From an uncultured Prevotellaceae bacterium (lineage in GTDB: Bacteria; Bacteroidota; Bacteroidia; Bacteroidales; Bacteroidaceae), in assembly GCA_947167515.1 (NCBI GenBank), contig CAMVIM010000013.1, positions 1-64,000 of the forward strand: 64,000 nt of DNA. Direction: 5' to 3'. Shown piece by piece: positions 10,104-21,002 of this stretch. The notes beneath the pieces are model-generated. The model saw nothing but the letters and a program-made list of their open reading frames with translations, was not told where the DNA came from and did not search any database. Made by a program: the position numbers and the translations under genes. Each line of letters begins with the position of its first letter. Position 1 is the stretch's first letter.

Positions 10104-11594
10104 ATGCCACACACACACCAGCAACAAGAGGCATCCACACCTGCAGGTGCCACCCAGCCAAGCCTCCCATCGTCAGAAAGAGTCTTCAGCATCTTCCACC
10201 AGCTGAACCAGATACCACGCCCCTCACACCATGAGGAACGGGTGGCAGACTTCCTTTGCCAATTCGCCGACCGACTTCATCTGGAGCACGAGCGCGATGC
10301 TGAAAACTGCGTGGTGATACGCAAGCCTGCCTCCCCTGGCTATGAACAGGCTGAGCCTATCGTGCTGCTCAACCACATGGACATGGTGTGCGTAGGCATG
10401 AACGACCCTCTCCACACCCCCATCGAAACCTACGTGGAAGACGGCTGGATGAAGGCACGGGGCACCTCGCTGGGAGCCGACAACGGCATCGGTCTGTCAA
10501 TGGCTCTGGCCGTGCTCGAAAACGACCGCATTCCCCACCCTGCCCTGGAAGTCATCACCACCACCAACGAAGAGGACGGCATGTCGGGAGCCGCCGCCCT
10601 ATCAGAAAACTTCATTCGCGGACGCAAGGTTATCAACCTCGACTCTGAAGACTACGACACCATCACGACAGGAGCCGCAGGAGCCTGCCTGCAAATCCAC
10701 CGTATCCCCATCCAGCCACAACCACTCCCAACAGACAGCTACCTCCTGTGGCACAGCATCCGCTTCGCTGGAGGACTGGGCGGACACTCAGGAGTGGACA
10801 TCGACAAACAACGCTGTAGCGTAGTGATTCCAGCACAGAAACTGCTGAAAGCCCTCTGCCAGCACCCTCACACCTTCGTCGCCCACATACACATCGGAGA
10901 AGCTAATGCCTCCATCGCTTCCAATGGACAGCTCATCGTGGGCATTCCTCATCACGAAGTCACCCTCCTGACCCAACACGTGGCAGACATCAACCAATGG
11001 CTGCAAGACACCTATGCCCAAACTGACCCCCACATCACCTGCACCGTCCAGCCTTGCGAAGCACCCTCCACCTTCATCCCCACCACAGCCGTAAGCGCAC
11101 TCCTCGATGCCCTAAGCCACATTCCTCAAGGCGTGGTGAAGATGAGCCAAGACCTGCCCCAAACCGTCGAGACATCCAACAACGTGGGATGCATCGACAC
11201 GGCAGAAGACCACCTGCTCGTCACCACCCACACACGCAGTTTCCTCGACACCCACATGCACACCCTCAGCCAATCCATCGCACAAGCCCTCGCTGCCGCA
11301 GGAGCCACCACCCAAGTGGTCATGACAGCCCCGGCATGGCAGGAAGACCAGCACTCACCCTTTCTCCAGCTCGTCAGCGACACCTTCCACGACACCCTCG
11401 GCTGGCGCCCCCGCATGGTGGCCATGCACTTCGTGCTCGAAGCAGGCTTCTTCGTCCAGCACTACCCACGCATCCAGATTGCTAGCATCGGCCCACGCAT
11501 CGTTCAGCCCCACTCCACCAGCGAACGGGTGGAACTGCGCACCATCGACGACATCTGGCAAGTGCTCCTCAACCTGCTGGCAAGGCTGAAGTGA
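10104..11594 (+). CDS. pepD: Aminoacyl-histidine dipeptidase (Xaa-His dipeptidase, M20 family)
   Basis: VLLNHMDMV, GADNGIG, TTNEEDGMSGA metal-ligand motifs. Confidence 0.92.
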   Translation: MPHTHQQQEASTPAGATQPSLPSSERVFSIFHQLNQIPRPSHHEERVADFLCQFADRLHLEHERDAENCVVIRKPASPGYEQAEPIVLLNHMDMVCVGMNDPLHTPIETYVEDGWMKARGTSLGADNGIGLSMALAVLENDRIPHPALEVITTTNEEDGMSGAAALSENFIRGRKVINLDSEDYDTITTGAAGACLQIHRIPIQPQPLPTDSYLLWHSIRFAGGLGGHSGVDIDKQRCSVVIPAQKLLKALCQHPHTFVAHIHIGEANASIASNGQLIVGIPHHEVTLLTQHVADINQWLQDTYAQTDPHITCTVQPCEAPSTFIPTTAVSALLDALSHIPQGVVKMSQDLPQTVETSNNVGCIDTAEDHLLVTTHTRSFLDTHMHTLSQSIAQALAAAGATTQVVMTAPAWQEDQHSPFLQLVSDTFHDTLGWRPRMVAMHFVLEAGFFVQHYPRIQIASIGPRIVQPHSTSERVELRTIDDIWQVLLNLLARLK

Positions 11595-11638
11595 CGTCTG
11601 TGAACCTATCATACCCGCAAAACGGGAATGCCCATCTA

Positions 11639-13015
11639 TTATAAATTCTTTTTGACGACTTTCAAGTGGAAGTGGATGCAGTAGCAGAGGCCTGCGGTGG
11701 TGAGGCCAAAGGGAAAAGACCACCAGATGCCGACGGCTCCCATGCCGAGAGTGAAGGCGAAGAAGTAAGCAAGGGGGATGCTGACGAGGGCGTAGGCGAT
11801 GAAGGCGTAGAGCATCATGGCACGTACGCTCTTGATAGCGCGCAAGGCGTTGGCATAGATGATTTGGAGGCAGTCGCCGAGCTGGTAGCAGGCGAAGGCT
11901 GGCAGCATGGCAATGAAGAGAAGGATGACGTCGGAACTTGTGGTGAAGATGGACGCAAGGGGGCGGCCTGCCAAACAAATGGCTGAGACAAGGATGATGC
12001 CCGAGAAGACGGAGAGGAGGAAGGCGGTGAGGGCGGTGAGGCGCACTTCGCGCCAGTCGTTGCGACCTTGATGGTAAGCGATGCGGATGGCGGCGGCGGC
12101 TCCGATACCGTAATAGACCATAAAGGCGAGGGTGCTGACGGTGCACATGACTTGATGGGCCGCGAGGGCGGTCACACCTATCCAGCCCATGAAGATGGCG
12201 GCAATGTTAAATGAACTGGCTTCGAGGCAGAGCTGTATGGAGATGGGGAGCCCAAGTCGGAAGAGGTTGAGCATGCCGCTGCGGGTGCAGGAGGTGAAAG
12301 TGGTGTCGTGGCGCGCTTGACGGAACGAAGGCGTAGCGAGGAGCTTGCCGCGTCGGAGGGCTACCCACATGGCGAGGGGCGTGGAGGCACGTGCGATGAG
12401 GGTGGCAAGTCCTGCTCCGAGCAGACCGAGGTCGAAGGTGAAGATGAGGAGGTAGTTGAGGATGAGATTGAGGACGTTGCTTCCAATCATGACCCACATC
12501 GGGGTGAGGGTGTCGCCGAGTGCATCGGAGAACTGTTTCATGGAATTGAAGAGGGACATGAATGGGAGGGAGATGAGGAGGACTATGAAGTAGGGACGGA
12601 TGAGAGGGAGGAGCTGTTGGGGCTGTCCGAGGCGGTGGAGGTTGAGATAGAAAATCAGGAGGAGACTGACGACAAGAAGGCTGGCAAGGAGGTTGACCCA
12701 GTTGCTTTCGCGCAGGGTCTGGAGGATTTTGGCAAAGCGCTGCTGGCTGTAATGACCTGCCACGATGGGGGTGGTGGCGTAGGAGATGCCAAGCAGGAAG
12801 TAGATGCAGAGGTTGAAGACATTGTTGACGAAGCTGGCGGCTGAGAGTTCGGGAGTGCCGTATTGCCCCACCATGATGGTATCTGCCCACCCCTGAAAGA
12901 TGCTGCCCAGTTGGGCGATGACGATGGGATAGGCAAGGCTGATGATGGCTCCGATGCGCTGTGTATGTCGGATGGGTGTGGTAGCTCCCCAGCTTGGTCT
13001 GTCGCTCATGCTCAT
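11639..13015 (-). CDS. MATE family efflux transporter
   Basis: Multi-TM protein with MATE pattern (IVIAQLGSIFQGWADTIMVGQYGTPELSAASF); start overlaps upstream stop (ATGA). Confidence 0.9.
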   Translation of the reverse strand: MSMSDRPSWGATTPIRHTQRIGAIISLAYPIVIAQLGSIFQGWADTIMVGQYGTPELSAASFVNNVFNLCIYFLLGISYATTPIVAGHYSQQRFAKILQTLRESNWVNLLASLLVVSLLLIFYLNLHRLGQPQQLLPLIRPYFIVLLISLPFMSLFNSMKQFSDALGDTLTPMWVMIGSNVLNLILNYLLIFTFDLGLLGAGLATLIARASTPLAMWVALRRGKLLATPSFRQARHDTTFTSCTRSGMLNLFRLGLPISIQLCLEASSFNIAAIFMGWIGVTALAAHQVMCTVSTLAFMVYYGIGAAAAIRIAYHQGRNDWREVRLTALTAFLLSVFSGIILVSAICLAGRPLASIFTTSSDVILLFIAMLPAFACYQLGDCLQIIYANALRAIKSVRAMMLYAFIAYALVSIPLAYFFAFTLGMGAVGIWWSFPFGLTTAGLCYCIHFHLKVVKKNL

Positions 13016-14235
13016 GGCTGTTTGAGTTCGCCTTGTGCAAGGTGGCTGAAATCGTGGTACCACCAGTAGGTGTGACCAAACTCGCGGTGGGTCTTGTTGA
13101 TGCGCTCGGTGGGGTCGGCAAACTCGGACTTGTACTCGTTGTAGTCGCGGAACTGAGCGATGAAGTCGTTGTCGGTGAATACGGCGAGGGTGTCTCCATT
13201 GATGAGAGCGACTCCATGAAGGGCGGCTTGCGGCTGGCTCAGCAGGAGGAGGGCTTCGCGATAGGCTCGGGGCAGGTTGTCGCCGTTGCGAGCGGCTCCT
13301 AACTGGTAGTAGTAGGGAAATTGCTGCAGAAACTCGTCCATGTGCTTGTCGAGCAGCAGACTACACAGGTAGTAGTCGATGGTGTGGACGTTGCAGAGGG
13401 AGTCGGCAAGCATGAGACGGAGGTATCGTTGTGTGGAGGTGACGCTGGTGCCGCATCGCGCTCCGAGGTGGGCACAGATGTCCTGCGTGGTGATGCGGTA
13501 GTAGGGCTGGTGCTCAGCTATGTCGAGGAGTCCTTTTGAACCGTAGTACTGAGGGTAGTCGAAAAGATTTTCGGCAAGCAGCCCTTGCTGGGAAAGGGCA
13601 TACATGCGCAACTGGGTGAGTCGGGGGGTGCTGCGCAGGGAGCGTTCTCCCACATGGGACGCGGCTTCGTAGTCGTGTTCCAGAATGAGGCGTTCGGTCT
13701 TCAGCTCATAGTGGAAGACATCGGGATTGTGAGGGATGGCTCCAGCGATGAGCATGAGGGCGAAGAGGATGATGAAGTTGGGATAAGCCTGCGACTTGAG
13801 GTCGGTGGATTCGCTGGGGAAATAGGAGTCGAAATGGCGAATGAGGAGGACGGCGATGACGAAAAGAATGAGGACAAGGGGAAGAATCCACGTCCATGCG
13901 CCGAAGGTGAAATGAAGCAGAGTGGAACGATCGATGTCAGTCAGTAGGGTCAAGCCGAGCATGGAGGGGAGATAGGAGAAGGCGTACCAGCGTGAGGGGA
14001 GGTTGGTGAGAAGATGAACCACGCGTTGCAGGATTTGCAGGAAAGCTGTGATGATGAGGGCACCGACGAAGAGGTTGTAGGTAGTGACTCCGTGCGAATA
14101 GACGAACTGGGCCTCTGCGAGAAGGTCGCCTTGCAGGAAGTAAAGGTAGCAGAAGGTGAAAAGCATAAACAGAATTCCGCAGGAATACTGGATGATTCCT
14201 GCGGTCTTCTGTCTTCGGAAGGGGTTGATACTCAC
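13012..14235 (-). CDS. Conserved Bacteroidales membrane protein (DUF6057-like)
   Basis: Several N-terminal TM segments then a soluble region; family recalled, not searched. Confidence 0.5.
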   Translation of the reverse strand: MSINPFRRQKTAGIIQYSCGILFMLFTFCYLYFLQGDLLAEAQFVYSHGVTTYNLFVGALIITAFLQILQRVVHLLTNLPSRWYAFSYLPSMLGLTLLTDIDRSTLLHFTFGAWTWILPLVLILFVIAVLLIRHFDSYFPSESTDLKSQAYPNFIILFALMLIAGAIPHNPDVFHYELKTERLILEHDYEAASHVGERSLRSTPRLTQLRMYALSQQGLLAENLFDYPQYYGSKGLLDIAEHQPYYRITTQDICAHLGARCGTSVTSTQRYLRLMLADSLCNVHTIDYYLCSLLLDKHMDEFLQQFPYYYQLGAARNGDNLPRAYREALLLLSQPQAALHGVALINGDTLAVFTDNDFIAQFRDYNEYKSEFADPTERINKTHREFGHTYWWYHDFSHLAQGELKQP

Positions 14236-14237
14236 AA

Positions 14238-16307
14238 TTATTCAGCGTTTTTATGAAGGACAACAGCGGAACGGGCTGGAATGTAGAGTTTGAGCCATCC
14301 CTTGCCATCCTTCTCGTAAATGGGATCGTAGTTGGTGAAGTGGCGAACGGAGTCGTCAGCGAAGTTGTTGCCGCCGTAGAGCTTGTTGTCGGTGTTGAGC
14401 ACCACGTCGTAGCTGCCTTGTGGCACGATGAAGCCGTAGTCGGTGTAGGAGCGGTCGGGCGAGAAGTTGAAGACGAACAGCAGGTCGCCACGGGAGAAGG
14501 CAAGAATCTGGTCGCCATCGTTGTGCCACACCTCCACCACAGGTGTCTTCTGGAAGTTCTTCACGGTCTTGATGACCTTGAGCATCGCTTCATCGAAATC
14601 TCCTAAGTAGTGATAGCACAATTCCTTATTATCGACAAGACTCCATTGACGACGAGCGTACTTGTAACCCCATCCGTTGCCTTCTCGGGGGAAGTCAATC
14701 CACTCGGGATGACCGAACTCGTTGCCCATGAAATTGAGGTAGCCGCCGTTCATCGTGGAGGCGGTCAGGAGGCGAATCATCTTGTGGAGAGCGATGCCTC
14801 GGTTGACGGTCATGTTCTCGTCGCCCTTCTTGAAGTGCCAGTACATGTCGGCATCGATGAGGCGGAAGATGATGGTCTTGTCGCCCACCAAAGCCTGGTC
14901 GTGGCTCTCGGCATAGGAGATGGTCTTCTCGTCCTGTCGGCGGTTGGTGGTTTCCCAGAACATGGAGGACGGTTTCCAGTCCTCGTCCTTGAGTTCCTTG
15001 ATGGTCTTAATCCAGTAGTCGGGAATGTTCATCGCCATACGGTAGTCGAAACCATAGCCGCCGTCCTTGAAGGGTGCAGCCAAGCCAGGCATACCCGACA
15101 CTTCTTCGGCGATGGTGATGGCCTTGGGGTTGACCTCATGGATGAGGAGGTTGGCGAGGGTGAGATAAGCGATGGCCTCGTCATCTTCGTGTCCGTTGTA
15201 GTAGTCGCCATAGCCGCCGAAGGCTTCACCCAATCCGTGACTGTAGTAGAGCATGGAAGTGACGCCGTCGAAGCGGAAACCGTCGAACTTGAACTCTTCG
15301 AGCCAGTATTTGCAGTTGGAGAGCAGATAGTGGATGACCTCGTTCTTGCCATAGTCGAAGCAGAGGGAGTCCCAAGCGGGATGCTCACGTCGTCCGCCCT
15401 GCATGAAGTATTGGCAGCCATCGCCGGCAAAGTTGCCCAAGCCTTCTATCTCGTTCTTCACGGCATGTGAGTGTACGATGTCCATGATGACGGCGATGCC
15501 CATCTGGTGGGCGGTGTCGATGAGTTCCTTCAGTTCTTCGGGTGTGCCGAAACGGCTGGAGGGAGCGAAGAAATTGCTCACATGGTAGCCGAAGGAGCCG
15601 TAGTAGGGATGCTCGGCTATGGCCATCACCTGAATGGCATTGTAGCCGTCTTTCTTGATGCGAGGCAAGACGTTGTCCTTGAACTCGGTGTAGGTGCCCA
15701 CTTTCTCGGCATCCTGCGACATGCCGATGTGGCATTCGTAGATGAGGAGCGGATTGGTGTCGGGCTTGAAGTTCTTTTTCTTGAACTCATAGGGAGTTTC
15801 GGGTGCCCACACCTGGGCGGAGAAGATTTTGGTCTGGTCGTCTTGCACCACACGGTTGGCATAGGAAGGGATGCGTTCTCCTTCACCGCCCTGCCACTTC
15901 ACTTTCAGTTTGAACAGGTCGCCATGCTTCATCTGTTTGGCTTTCAGTTTGATTTCCCAGTTGCCGTTGTCGATGCGGGTCATCTTGTAGGCTTCATCTT
16001 CCTGCCATCCGTTGAAGTCGCCGATGAGATAGATGTCGGTGGCATTGGGGGCCCACTCTCTCAACACCCAGCCACGGGCGGTCTTGTGGAGTCCAAAATA
16101 GAGGTGTCCGTCGGCAAAGTCGGAGAGGGACTGCTTGCCTCCGTTGGTCAGTTCGTTCAGTTTGTAGAGGGCATGGTCGTGACGCCCCACAATGGCTCCT
16201 TCGAAGGGTTCGAGCCAGGGGTCATTCTTCACAATGCCAATATGCTTCACTTTGGGCTCGGCCGCCTTCTTGGGCTTGGCGGCCTTCTTTGCTTTTTCTG
16301 TTGCCAT
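14238..16307 (-). CDS. glgB: 1,4-alpha-glucan branching enzyme
   Basis: FDGFRFDGVTSMLY and EEVSGMPG; CBM48 N-terminus; GH13 layout. Confidence 0.95.
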   Translation of the reverse strand: MATEKAKKAAKPKKAAEPKVKHIGIVKNDPWLEPFEGAIVGRHDHALYKLNELTNGGKQSLSDFADGHLYFGLHKTARGWVLREWAPNATDIYLIGDFNGWQEDEAYKMTRIDNGNWEIKLKAKQMKHGDLFKLKVKWQGGEGERIPSYANRVVQDDQTKIFSAQVWAPETPYEFKKKNFKPDTNPLLIYECHIGMSQDAEKVGTYTEFKDNVLPRIKKDGYNAIQVMAIAEHPYYGSFGYHVSNFFAPSSRFGTPEELKELIDTAHQMGIAVIMDIVHSHAVKNEIEGLGNFAGDGCQYFMQGGRREHPAWDSLCFDYGKNEVIHYLLSNCKYWLEEFKFDGFRFDGVTSMLYYSHGLGEAFGGYGDYYNGHEDDEAIAYLTLANLLIHEVNPKAITIAEEVSGMPGLAAPFKDGGYGFDYRMAMNIPDYWIKTIKELKDEDWKPSSMFWETTNRRQDEKTISYAESHDQALVGDKTIIFRLIDADMYWHFKKGDENMTVNRGIALHKMIRLLTASTMNGGYLNFMGNEFGHPEWIDFPREGNGWGYKYARRQWSLVDNKELCYHYLGDFDEAMLKVIKTVKNFQKTPVVEVWHNDGDQILAFSRGDLLFVFNFSPDRSYTDYGFIVPQGSYDVVLNTDNKLYGGNNFADDSVRHFTNYDPIYEKDGKGWLKLYIPARSAVVLHKNAE

Positions 16308-16318
16308 AAGAGAAAGAA

Positions 16319-16762
16319 TTATGCTTTTACTTTAAAGATTACCTTTTTATATTCGGGGATGGGCGAGATGCAAGGAGCATGGCCATCCTGCGGGAAGAAG
16401 ATGACGAACTCACCCGGATGCACGGTGATGTACTGCTCTGGCCGGTCAGGATAGAAGGTGATGTCCTTGGCCGCATTGTAGGGCGCTTCCGACAAATACT
16501 GACGAGGCATGTAGCCCATCACTTCGGGGCATGAGAGCGGAATCTGGATGTCAATCATGGAGTCGTGGGTTTCCATCTTTGCCTCGTCCACGGTCTTTCC
16601 TTTTGTCACGTTGTGGTTGACAAAAAGTTTGTTGCCGTCAATGTTCACTCTTCCTGGCTCTTGGGCCATCAGGTCTGTCTGCTGCAGATATTCCACCACT
16701 TTGGGGAACAGAGGATTCAGGTTGGCATACTTGCCAAAGTTTTCAAGAGTGTCTAAAATCAT
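16319..16762 (-). CDS. YhcH/YjgK/YiaL family protein (DUF386)
   Basis: KMETHDSMIDIQIPL, FVIFFPQDGHAPC. Confidence 0.88.
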   Translation of the reverse strand: MILDTLENFGKYANLNPLFPKVVEYLQQTDLMAQEPGRVNIDGNKLFVNHNVTKGKTVDEAKMETHDSMIDIQIPLSCPEVMGYMPRQYLSEAPYNAAKDITFYPDRPEQYITVHPGEFVIFFPQDGHAPCISPIPEYKKVIFKVKA

Positions 16763-16792
16763 AACGCCATTTATTTAAGGTTTGTAAAAAAG

Positions 16793-17605
16793 TTAGTTGT
16801 CTTGCTCTGCCTGCCGAATTTCGTCCAGCACCTCCCGATGCAGGAGTCCGTTTGTGGCCACGACCTGACGTCCGCTCTCCCACTCCCGGTCGGTGCCGGC
16901 ATGGTCTGACACACATCCGCCGGCCTCCAGAAGGATACACGCTCCGGCTGCCACATCCCAGGGCTGGATGAACGACTCCACATAGACATCAATCTTGCCC
17001 GATGCCACGTAGCAGAGTTCGGCTTCGGCACTTCCGTTGCTGCGGATGCTGGCACAATGGCCATAGAGTCGCCCTGTCAGATTCAGGCAGAAAGTCCTCC
17101 ACCCGTCTGCATTATAGGGATAGCCTATCATCACCAACGCTTGGTCCAAATCGGTCTGGCCAGACACGTGAATGGGACGCTCGTTGAGAAAGGCACCCAT
17201 TCCCTTGGCCGCGCTATAGAGTTCCCTACGGGTCACTTCATAGACCACTCCCAACAGGATTTCGGTCTTGCTGCGCAGAGCGATGGCCACACAATAGGGT
17301 GCCAAGTCGTGGATGAAGTTTGTGGTGCCATCCAGCGGGTCAACCACCCAGAAGTAGGCCGTCTGCTCATCCACCTGCTCCACCGTCTTTTCCTCTGTGA
17401 TGAATCCAGCCTCTGGCAATATCTCACGCAGGCGCGAAACCACCATCTCCTCGCAGCGTTTATCCACATAACTCACATAGTCGTGGCTCTGCTTCAACTC
17501 CACCTTGCTGGCGTCGAAACTCTCACGCTGTCCGGCTATGAACTGTCCTGCCTCGACAGCCAATGCTTTCACCTCTGCCAAGATGCGCTGCAAATCCCTC
17601 ATCAT
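16793..17605 (-). CDS. Inositol monophosphatase family protein
   Basis: FWVVDPLDGTTNFIH and QPWDVAAGACILLEAGG. Confidence 0.93.
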   Translation of the reverse strand: MMRDLQRILAEVKALAVEAGQFIAGQRESFDASKVELKQSHDYVSYVDKRCEEMVVSRLREILPEAGFITEEKTVEQVDEQTAYFWVVDPLDGTTNFIHDLAPYCVAIALRSKTEILLGVVYEVTRRELYSAAKGMGAFLNERPIHVSGQTDLDQALVMIGYPYNADGWRTFCLNLTGRLYGHCASIRSNGSAEAELCYVASGKIDVYVESFIQPWDVAAGACILLEAGGCVSDHAGTDREWESGRQVVATNGLLHREVLDEIRQAEQDN

Positions 17606-18726
17606 TGCCCCATCAACTTGCCGCGATTGTAGATGCCCTTGCGTATCACGTTGCCGTTTCGGTCCTTCTCCACGAAAGAGCCGTCGCGCTGGTCGTTGAA
17701 GAAAGAACCTTCGAAACGCACCCCGTCAGGAGATTCCTCCACTCCTTTTCCGTTCTTCATCCCATCCTTGAAGCGTCCCTTGAACTTGGTGCCATCGGCC
17801 AGGCGCAACACACCCTCGCCGTTCATCTCTCCACCAGCCCATTCGCCGTCGTAGATGTCGCCATTGGCACCCGTGAACTTGCCACGCCCATGCTCCTTGT
17901 CTTCCACCCAGTAGCCCTCATACTTGGAGCCGTCGGGCCAAGTGTAAGTGCCGAAACCGTCCATGTAGCCATTCTTGAACTGACCCACATAGCGGCGCTT
18001 GTCGGCATAGGTGAAGAGGCCTTGTCCGGTACGTTCACCATTCTGGTAATCACCTTCATAAACGTCGCCGTTCTTGAATCGGTAGATGCCCTTTCCGTGC
18101 ATCATGTCATCCTTCCAGCCGCCTGTGTAGAAATCGCCGTTGGGATAAGTGTATTTGCCCTGTCCGTTGCGCATGTCGTTGTCCATCTCGCCTTCGTAAA
18201 TGGAGCCATCGCGCCAGTCGAAAGTGCCCCTGCCCGACTTCTTGTCGTTCTTCCAGTCGCCATCATAGTAGATGCCGTTTGCCCAGGTGTAGCGTCCCTT
18301 TCCGTTGCGCTTGTCGTCAGCCCATTCGCCCACGTATTTGTCACCATTATAATAATACATAGTGCCCAAACCGTGCTGATAATCAATCAGCCAAAGACCA
18401 TCATACTTGTTGTTGTTGGCAAAATAGTAAACACCACGACCATTCTGATGATCCTGATGCCAGCTGCCTTCATACTTTTCGCCATCGGTGAAAGTATATA
18501 CTCCATATCCCTGACGCTTTCCCTTCACGTACTCACCTTCGTAGGTATCACCCGTCGTAAACGTTGTCTTACCTTTTCCGTGAGGCTTTCCTCCCTCCAG
18601 CTCGCCATAATAGGTAGCCTTGTCTTTGGGGAAAACGTAGTTTCCAATCACCACTTTCTGAGCATACAACGACGATGCACTCATCAGCATCATCATTCCT
18701 GCCAGCATATATCTTGAAATTTTCAT
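17602..18726 (-). CDS. Secreted MORN-repeat protein
   Basis: Signal peptide then many YxGxWxxGxxxGxG MORN units; stop overlaps next start. Confidence 0.9.
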   Translation of the reverse strand: MKISRYMLAGMMMLMSASSLYAQKVVIGNYVFPKDKATYYGELEGGKPHGKGKTTFTTGDTYEGEYVKGKRQGYGVYTFTDGEKYEGSWHQDHQNGRGVYYFANNNKYDGLWLIDYQHGLGTMYYYNGDKYVGEWADDKRNGKGRYTWANGIYYDGDWKNDKKSGRGTFDWRDGSIYEGEMDNDMRNGQGKYTYPNGDFYTGGWKDDMMHGKGIYRFKNGDVYEGDYQNGERTGQGLFTYADKRRYVGQFKNGYMDGFGTYTWPDGSKYEGYWVEDKEHGRGKFTGANGDIYDGEWAGGEMNGEGVLRLADGTKFKGRFKDGMKNGKGVEESPDGVRFEGSFFNDQRDGSFVEKDRNGNVIRKGIYNRGKLMGQ

Positions 18727-18894
18727 ATATCAATAGGTTCTTTTTAGTTCTTGAATTATCTGCCAAATGCAAAGATAAAAACTTTTTTTCAAATCTCAGC
18801 CCTCCGTTAAGTTTTATTATGACTTTTATGGAGAAAAAAAACACATTACCGCTTTTTCATGTTCTGGAAAAAGGTCTTCTGACCTCAGAGGCGG

Positions 18895-19485
18895 TCATTC
18901 GAACGAGAGCGAGGTGACCTTCTCCAGACGTGCTTTGAGGCGAGGCATGGAGTCTTTTCGGATGCGGAGGGTCATCGTGCAGTCGTTGTCAAAATTCTGC
19001 TCGACGATTTGGGGGTTTTCTTCCTTCACGATGCGCATCACGTCGTTCATGTAGGGGTATTCAAAACGGAAAAGCACGTCCTCGTCCACCGTCTTCTCCA
19101 CAATTTCAGCTGCGGCAATGGCTTCGGCAGCAGCCAAGCGATAGGCAACAATCAACCCAGACGTGCCGAGTTTCACCCCCCCGAAGTAGCGAACTACAAC
19201 GACGAGGATGTCTGTGAGTTCATGAGAGTTGATCTGACCGAGAATGGGCTTGCCGGCCGTGCCGGAAGGCTCTCCGTTGTCGTTGGCACGGAAGTCCTTC
19301 CGCTCCGCCCCCAGCATGTAGGCATAGCACACGTGGCGGGCATCGTAGTATTTCTTCTGATACTCCGCCACGAGCTGCTTCACCTCCTCCACCGAACGCA
19401 CGGGCATAGCAAAAGCGAGAAACTTGCTGCGTTTCTCGCTATAATTGCCTTCTGCCAATGTCCGTATCGTTCTGTAGGTGTCCAT
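18895..19485 (-). CDS. YigZ/IMPACT family protein
   Basis: NDNGEPSGTAGKPILGQI and VVRYFGGVKLGTSGL. Confidence 0.93.
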   Translation of the reverse strand: MDTYRTIRTLAEGNYSEKRSKFLAFAMPVRSVEEVKQLVAEYQKKYYDARHVCYAYMLGAERKDFRANDNGEPSGTAGKPILGQINSHELTDILVVVVRYFGGVKLGTSGLIVAYRLAAAEAIAAAEIVEKTVDEDVLFRFEYPYMNDVMRIVKEENPQIVEQNFDNDCTMTLRIRKDSMPRLKARLEKVTSLSFE

Positions 19486-19486
19486 C

Positions 19487-20755
19487 TTAGCTGAGTTTGT
19501 GTATCACCAGTCCGCTTCGCAACTTCGGTTCAAACCACGTGGCCTTCGGCGGCATGATGTTGCCCGAGTCGGCAATGTCCATGATTTGCTGCATCGTGAC
19601 GGGATAGAGCGCCAGAGCCGTCTTCATCTCGCCGCTGTCCACACGGCGTTTCAGTTCGCCCAGTCCGCGCAGGCCGCCCACGAAGTCGATGCGCTTGTCG
19701 CGGCGGAGGTCCTTGATGCCGAGGATTTCGTCTAAAATCAGCTTGGAGGAGATGCTCACGTCCAGCACCCCGATGGGGTCATTCTCGTCATAGGTGCCAG
19801 GCTTGGCCTTGAGCGAGTACCACTCCCCTTCCAGATAGAGCGAGAACTCATGCAGTTCCTTGGCTCGATACTCGGCAGCACCCTTCTTCTCCACCACGAA
19901 GTTCTTCTGCAAAGCCTGGAGGAACTCCTCAGGCGTGAGTCCGTTGAGGTCCTTGATGACGCGGTTGTAGTCAAGGATGGTCAACTGGCTGGCTGGGAAA
20001 CAAACCGCCATGAAGTAGTTGTACTCCTCATCGCCCCGATGGTTGGGGTTCTGCTTCGCCTTCTCCTGTCCCACCAGAGCGGCGGCGGCACTGCGGTGGT
20101 GTCCGTCGGCTATGTAGAGGTTAGGCATCTGGGCAAAACGCTCCGTGATGGTCTTGATGTCCTCATCGTCGCTCACCACCCAGAGTTTGTGACCAAACCC
20201 ATCAATGGGTGCCACGAAGTCATATTCAGGCTTTGTCTTCGCATACTTGTCAATCAGCTGCAGCAGCACCTCGTCGTCAGGATAGGCGAAGAAGACAGGC
20301 TCGATGTTGGCGTCGTTCACACGCACATGCTTCATGCGGTCTTCCTCCTTGTCGGCACGGGTCAGCTCATGCTTCTTGATGACCCCCGTCTGGTAGTCGC
20401 CGCTGTAGGCACCCACCACGATGCCATACTGCGTCTTCTCCTTGCCACCATTGGCAGGAAGGCAGGAGGTCTGCGCATAGATGTAATACTGCTCCTTCTC
20501 GTCCTGCACCAGCCAGCCGTTCTTCTGAAACTTGGCGAACTGCCTTGCAGCCTCCTCATACACCCGCGGGTCATACTCGCTCGTGCCCGGCTCGAAGTTG
20601 ATTTCCGGCTTGATGATGTGGTAGAGCGACTTTTCGTTATCGCCTGCCTCAGCGCGGGCTTCCTCAGAATCCAGCACGTCGTAGGGGCGGCTTTCCACCT
20701 CCTCTACATATTCTTTCGGGGGACGCACCCCCCTGAAGGGTTTTACAATTGCCAT
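19487..20755 (-). CDS. DUF1015 family protein
   Basis: KPFRGVRPPKE start, LYIADGHHRSAAA. Confidence 0.92.
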   Translation of the reverse strand: MAIVKPFRGVRPPKEYVEEVESRPYDVLDSEEARAEAGDNEKSLYHIIKPEINFEPGTSEYDPRVYEEAARQFAKFQKNGWLVQDEKEQYYIYAQTSCLPANGGKEKTQYGIVVGAYSGDYQTGVIKKHELTRADKEEDRMKHVRVNDANIEPVFFAYPDDEVLLQLIDKYAKTKPEYDFVAPIDGFGHKLWVVSDDEDIKTITERFAQMPNLYIADGHHRSAAAALVGQEKAKQNPNHRGDEEYNYFMAVCFPASQLTILDYNRVIKDLNGLTPEEFLQALQKNFVVEKKGAAEYRAKELHEFSLYLEGEWYSLKAKPGTYDENDPIGVLDVSISSKLILDEILGIKDLRRDKRIDFVGGLRGLGELKRRVDSGEMKTALALYPVTMQQIMDIADSGNIMPPKATWFEPKLRSGLVIHKLS

Positions 20756-21002
20756 AAATCTTTATATTCTTTGTGTCAGTTTGGGTTTCGGGTTACAAAG
20801 GTACAACCTTTTTCCCAACCCCACAAATATCTGGCCAAGAAAACACCCTTATACACCCTTTTCAACATCGCCCTATGGGCAAATTGAACAGCAATATGTT
20901 TTTATAGAACATCGCCCTGCGGGCAAATTTATCGAATTTATCGAATCAAATTATTATAAAAATTCGTTCCAATTCGTTCAATTATTGCACAGCAATATGT
21001 TT

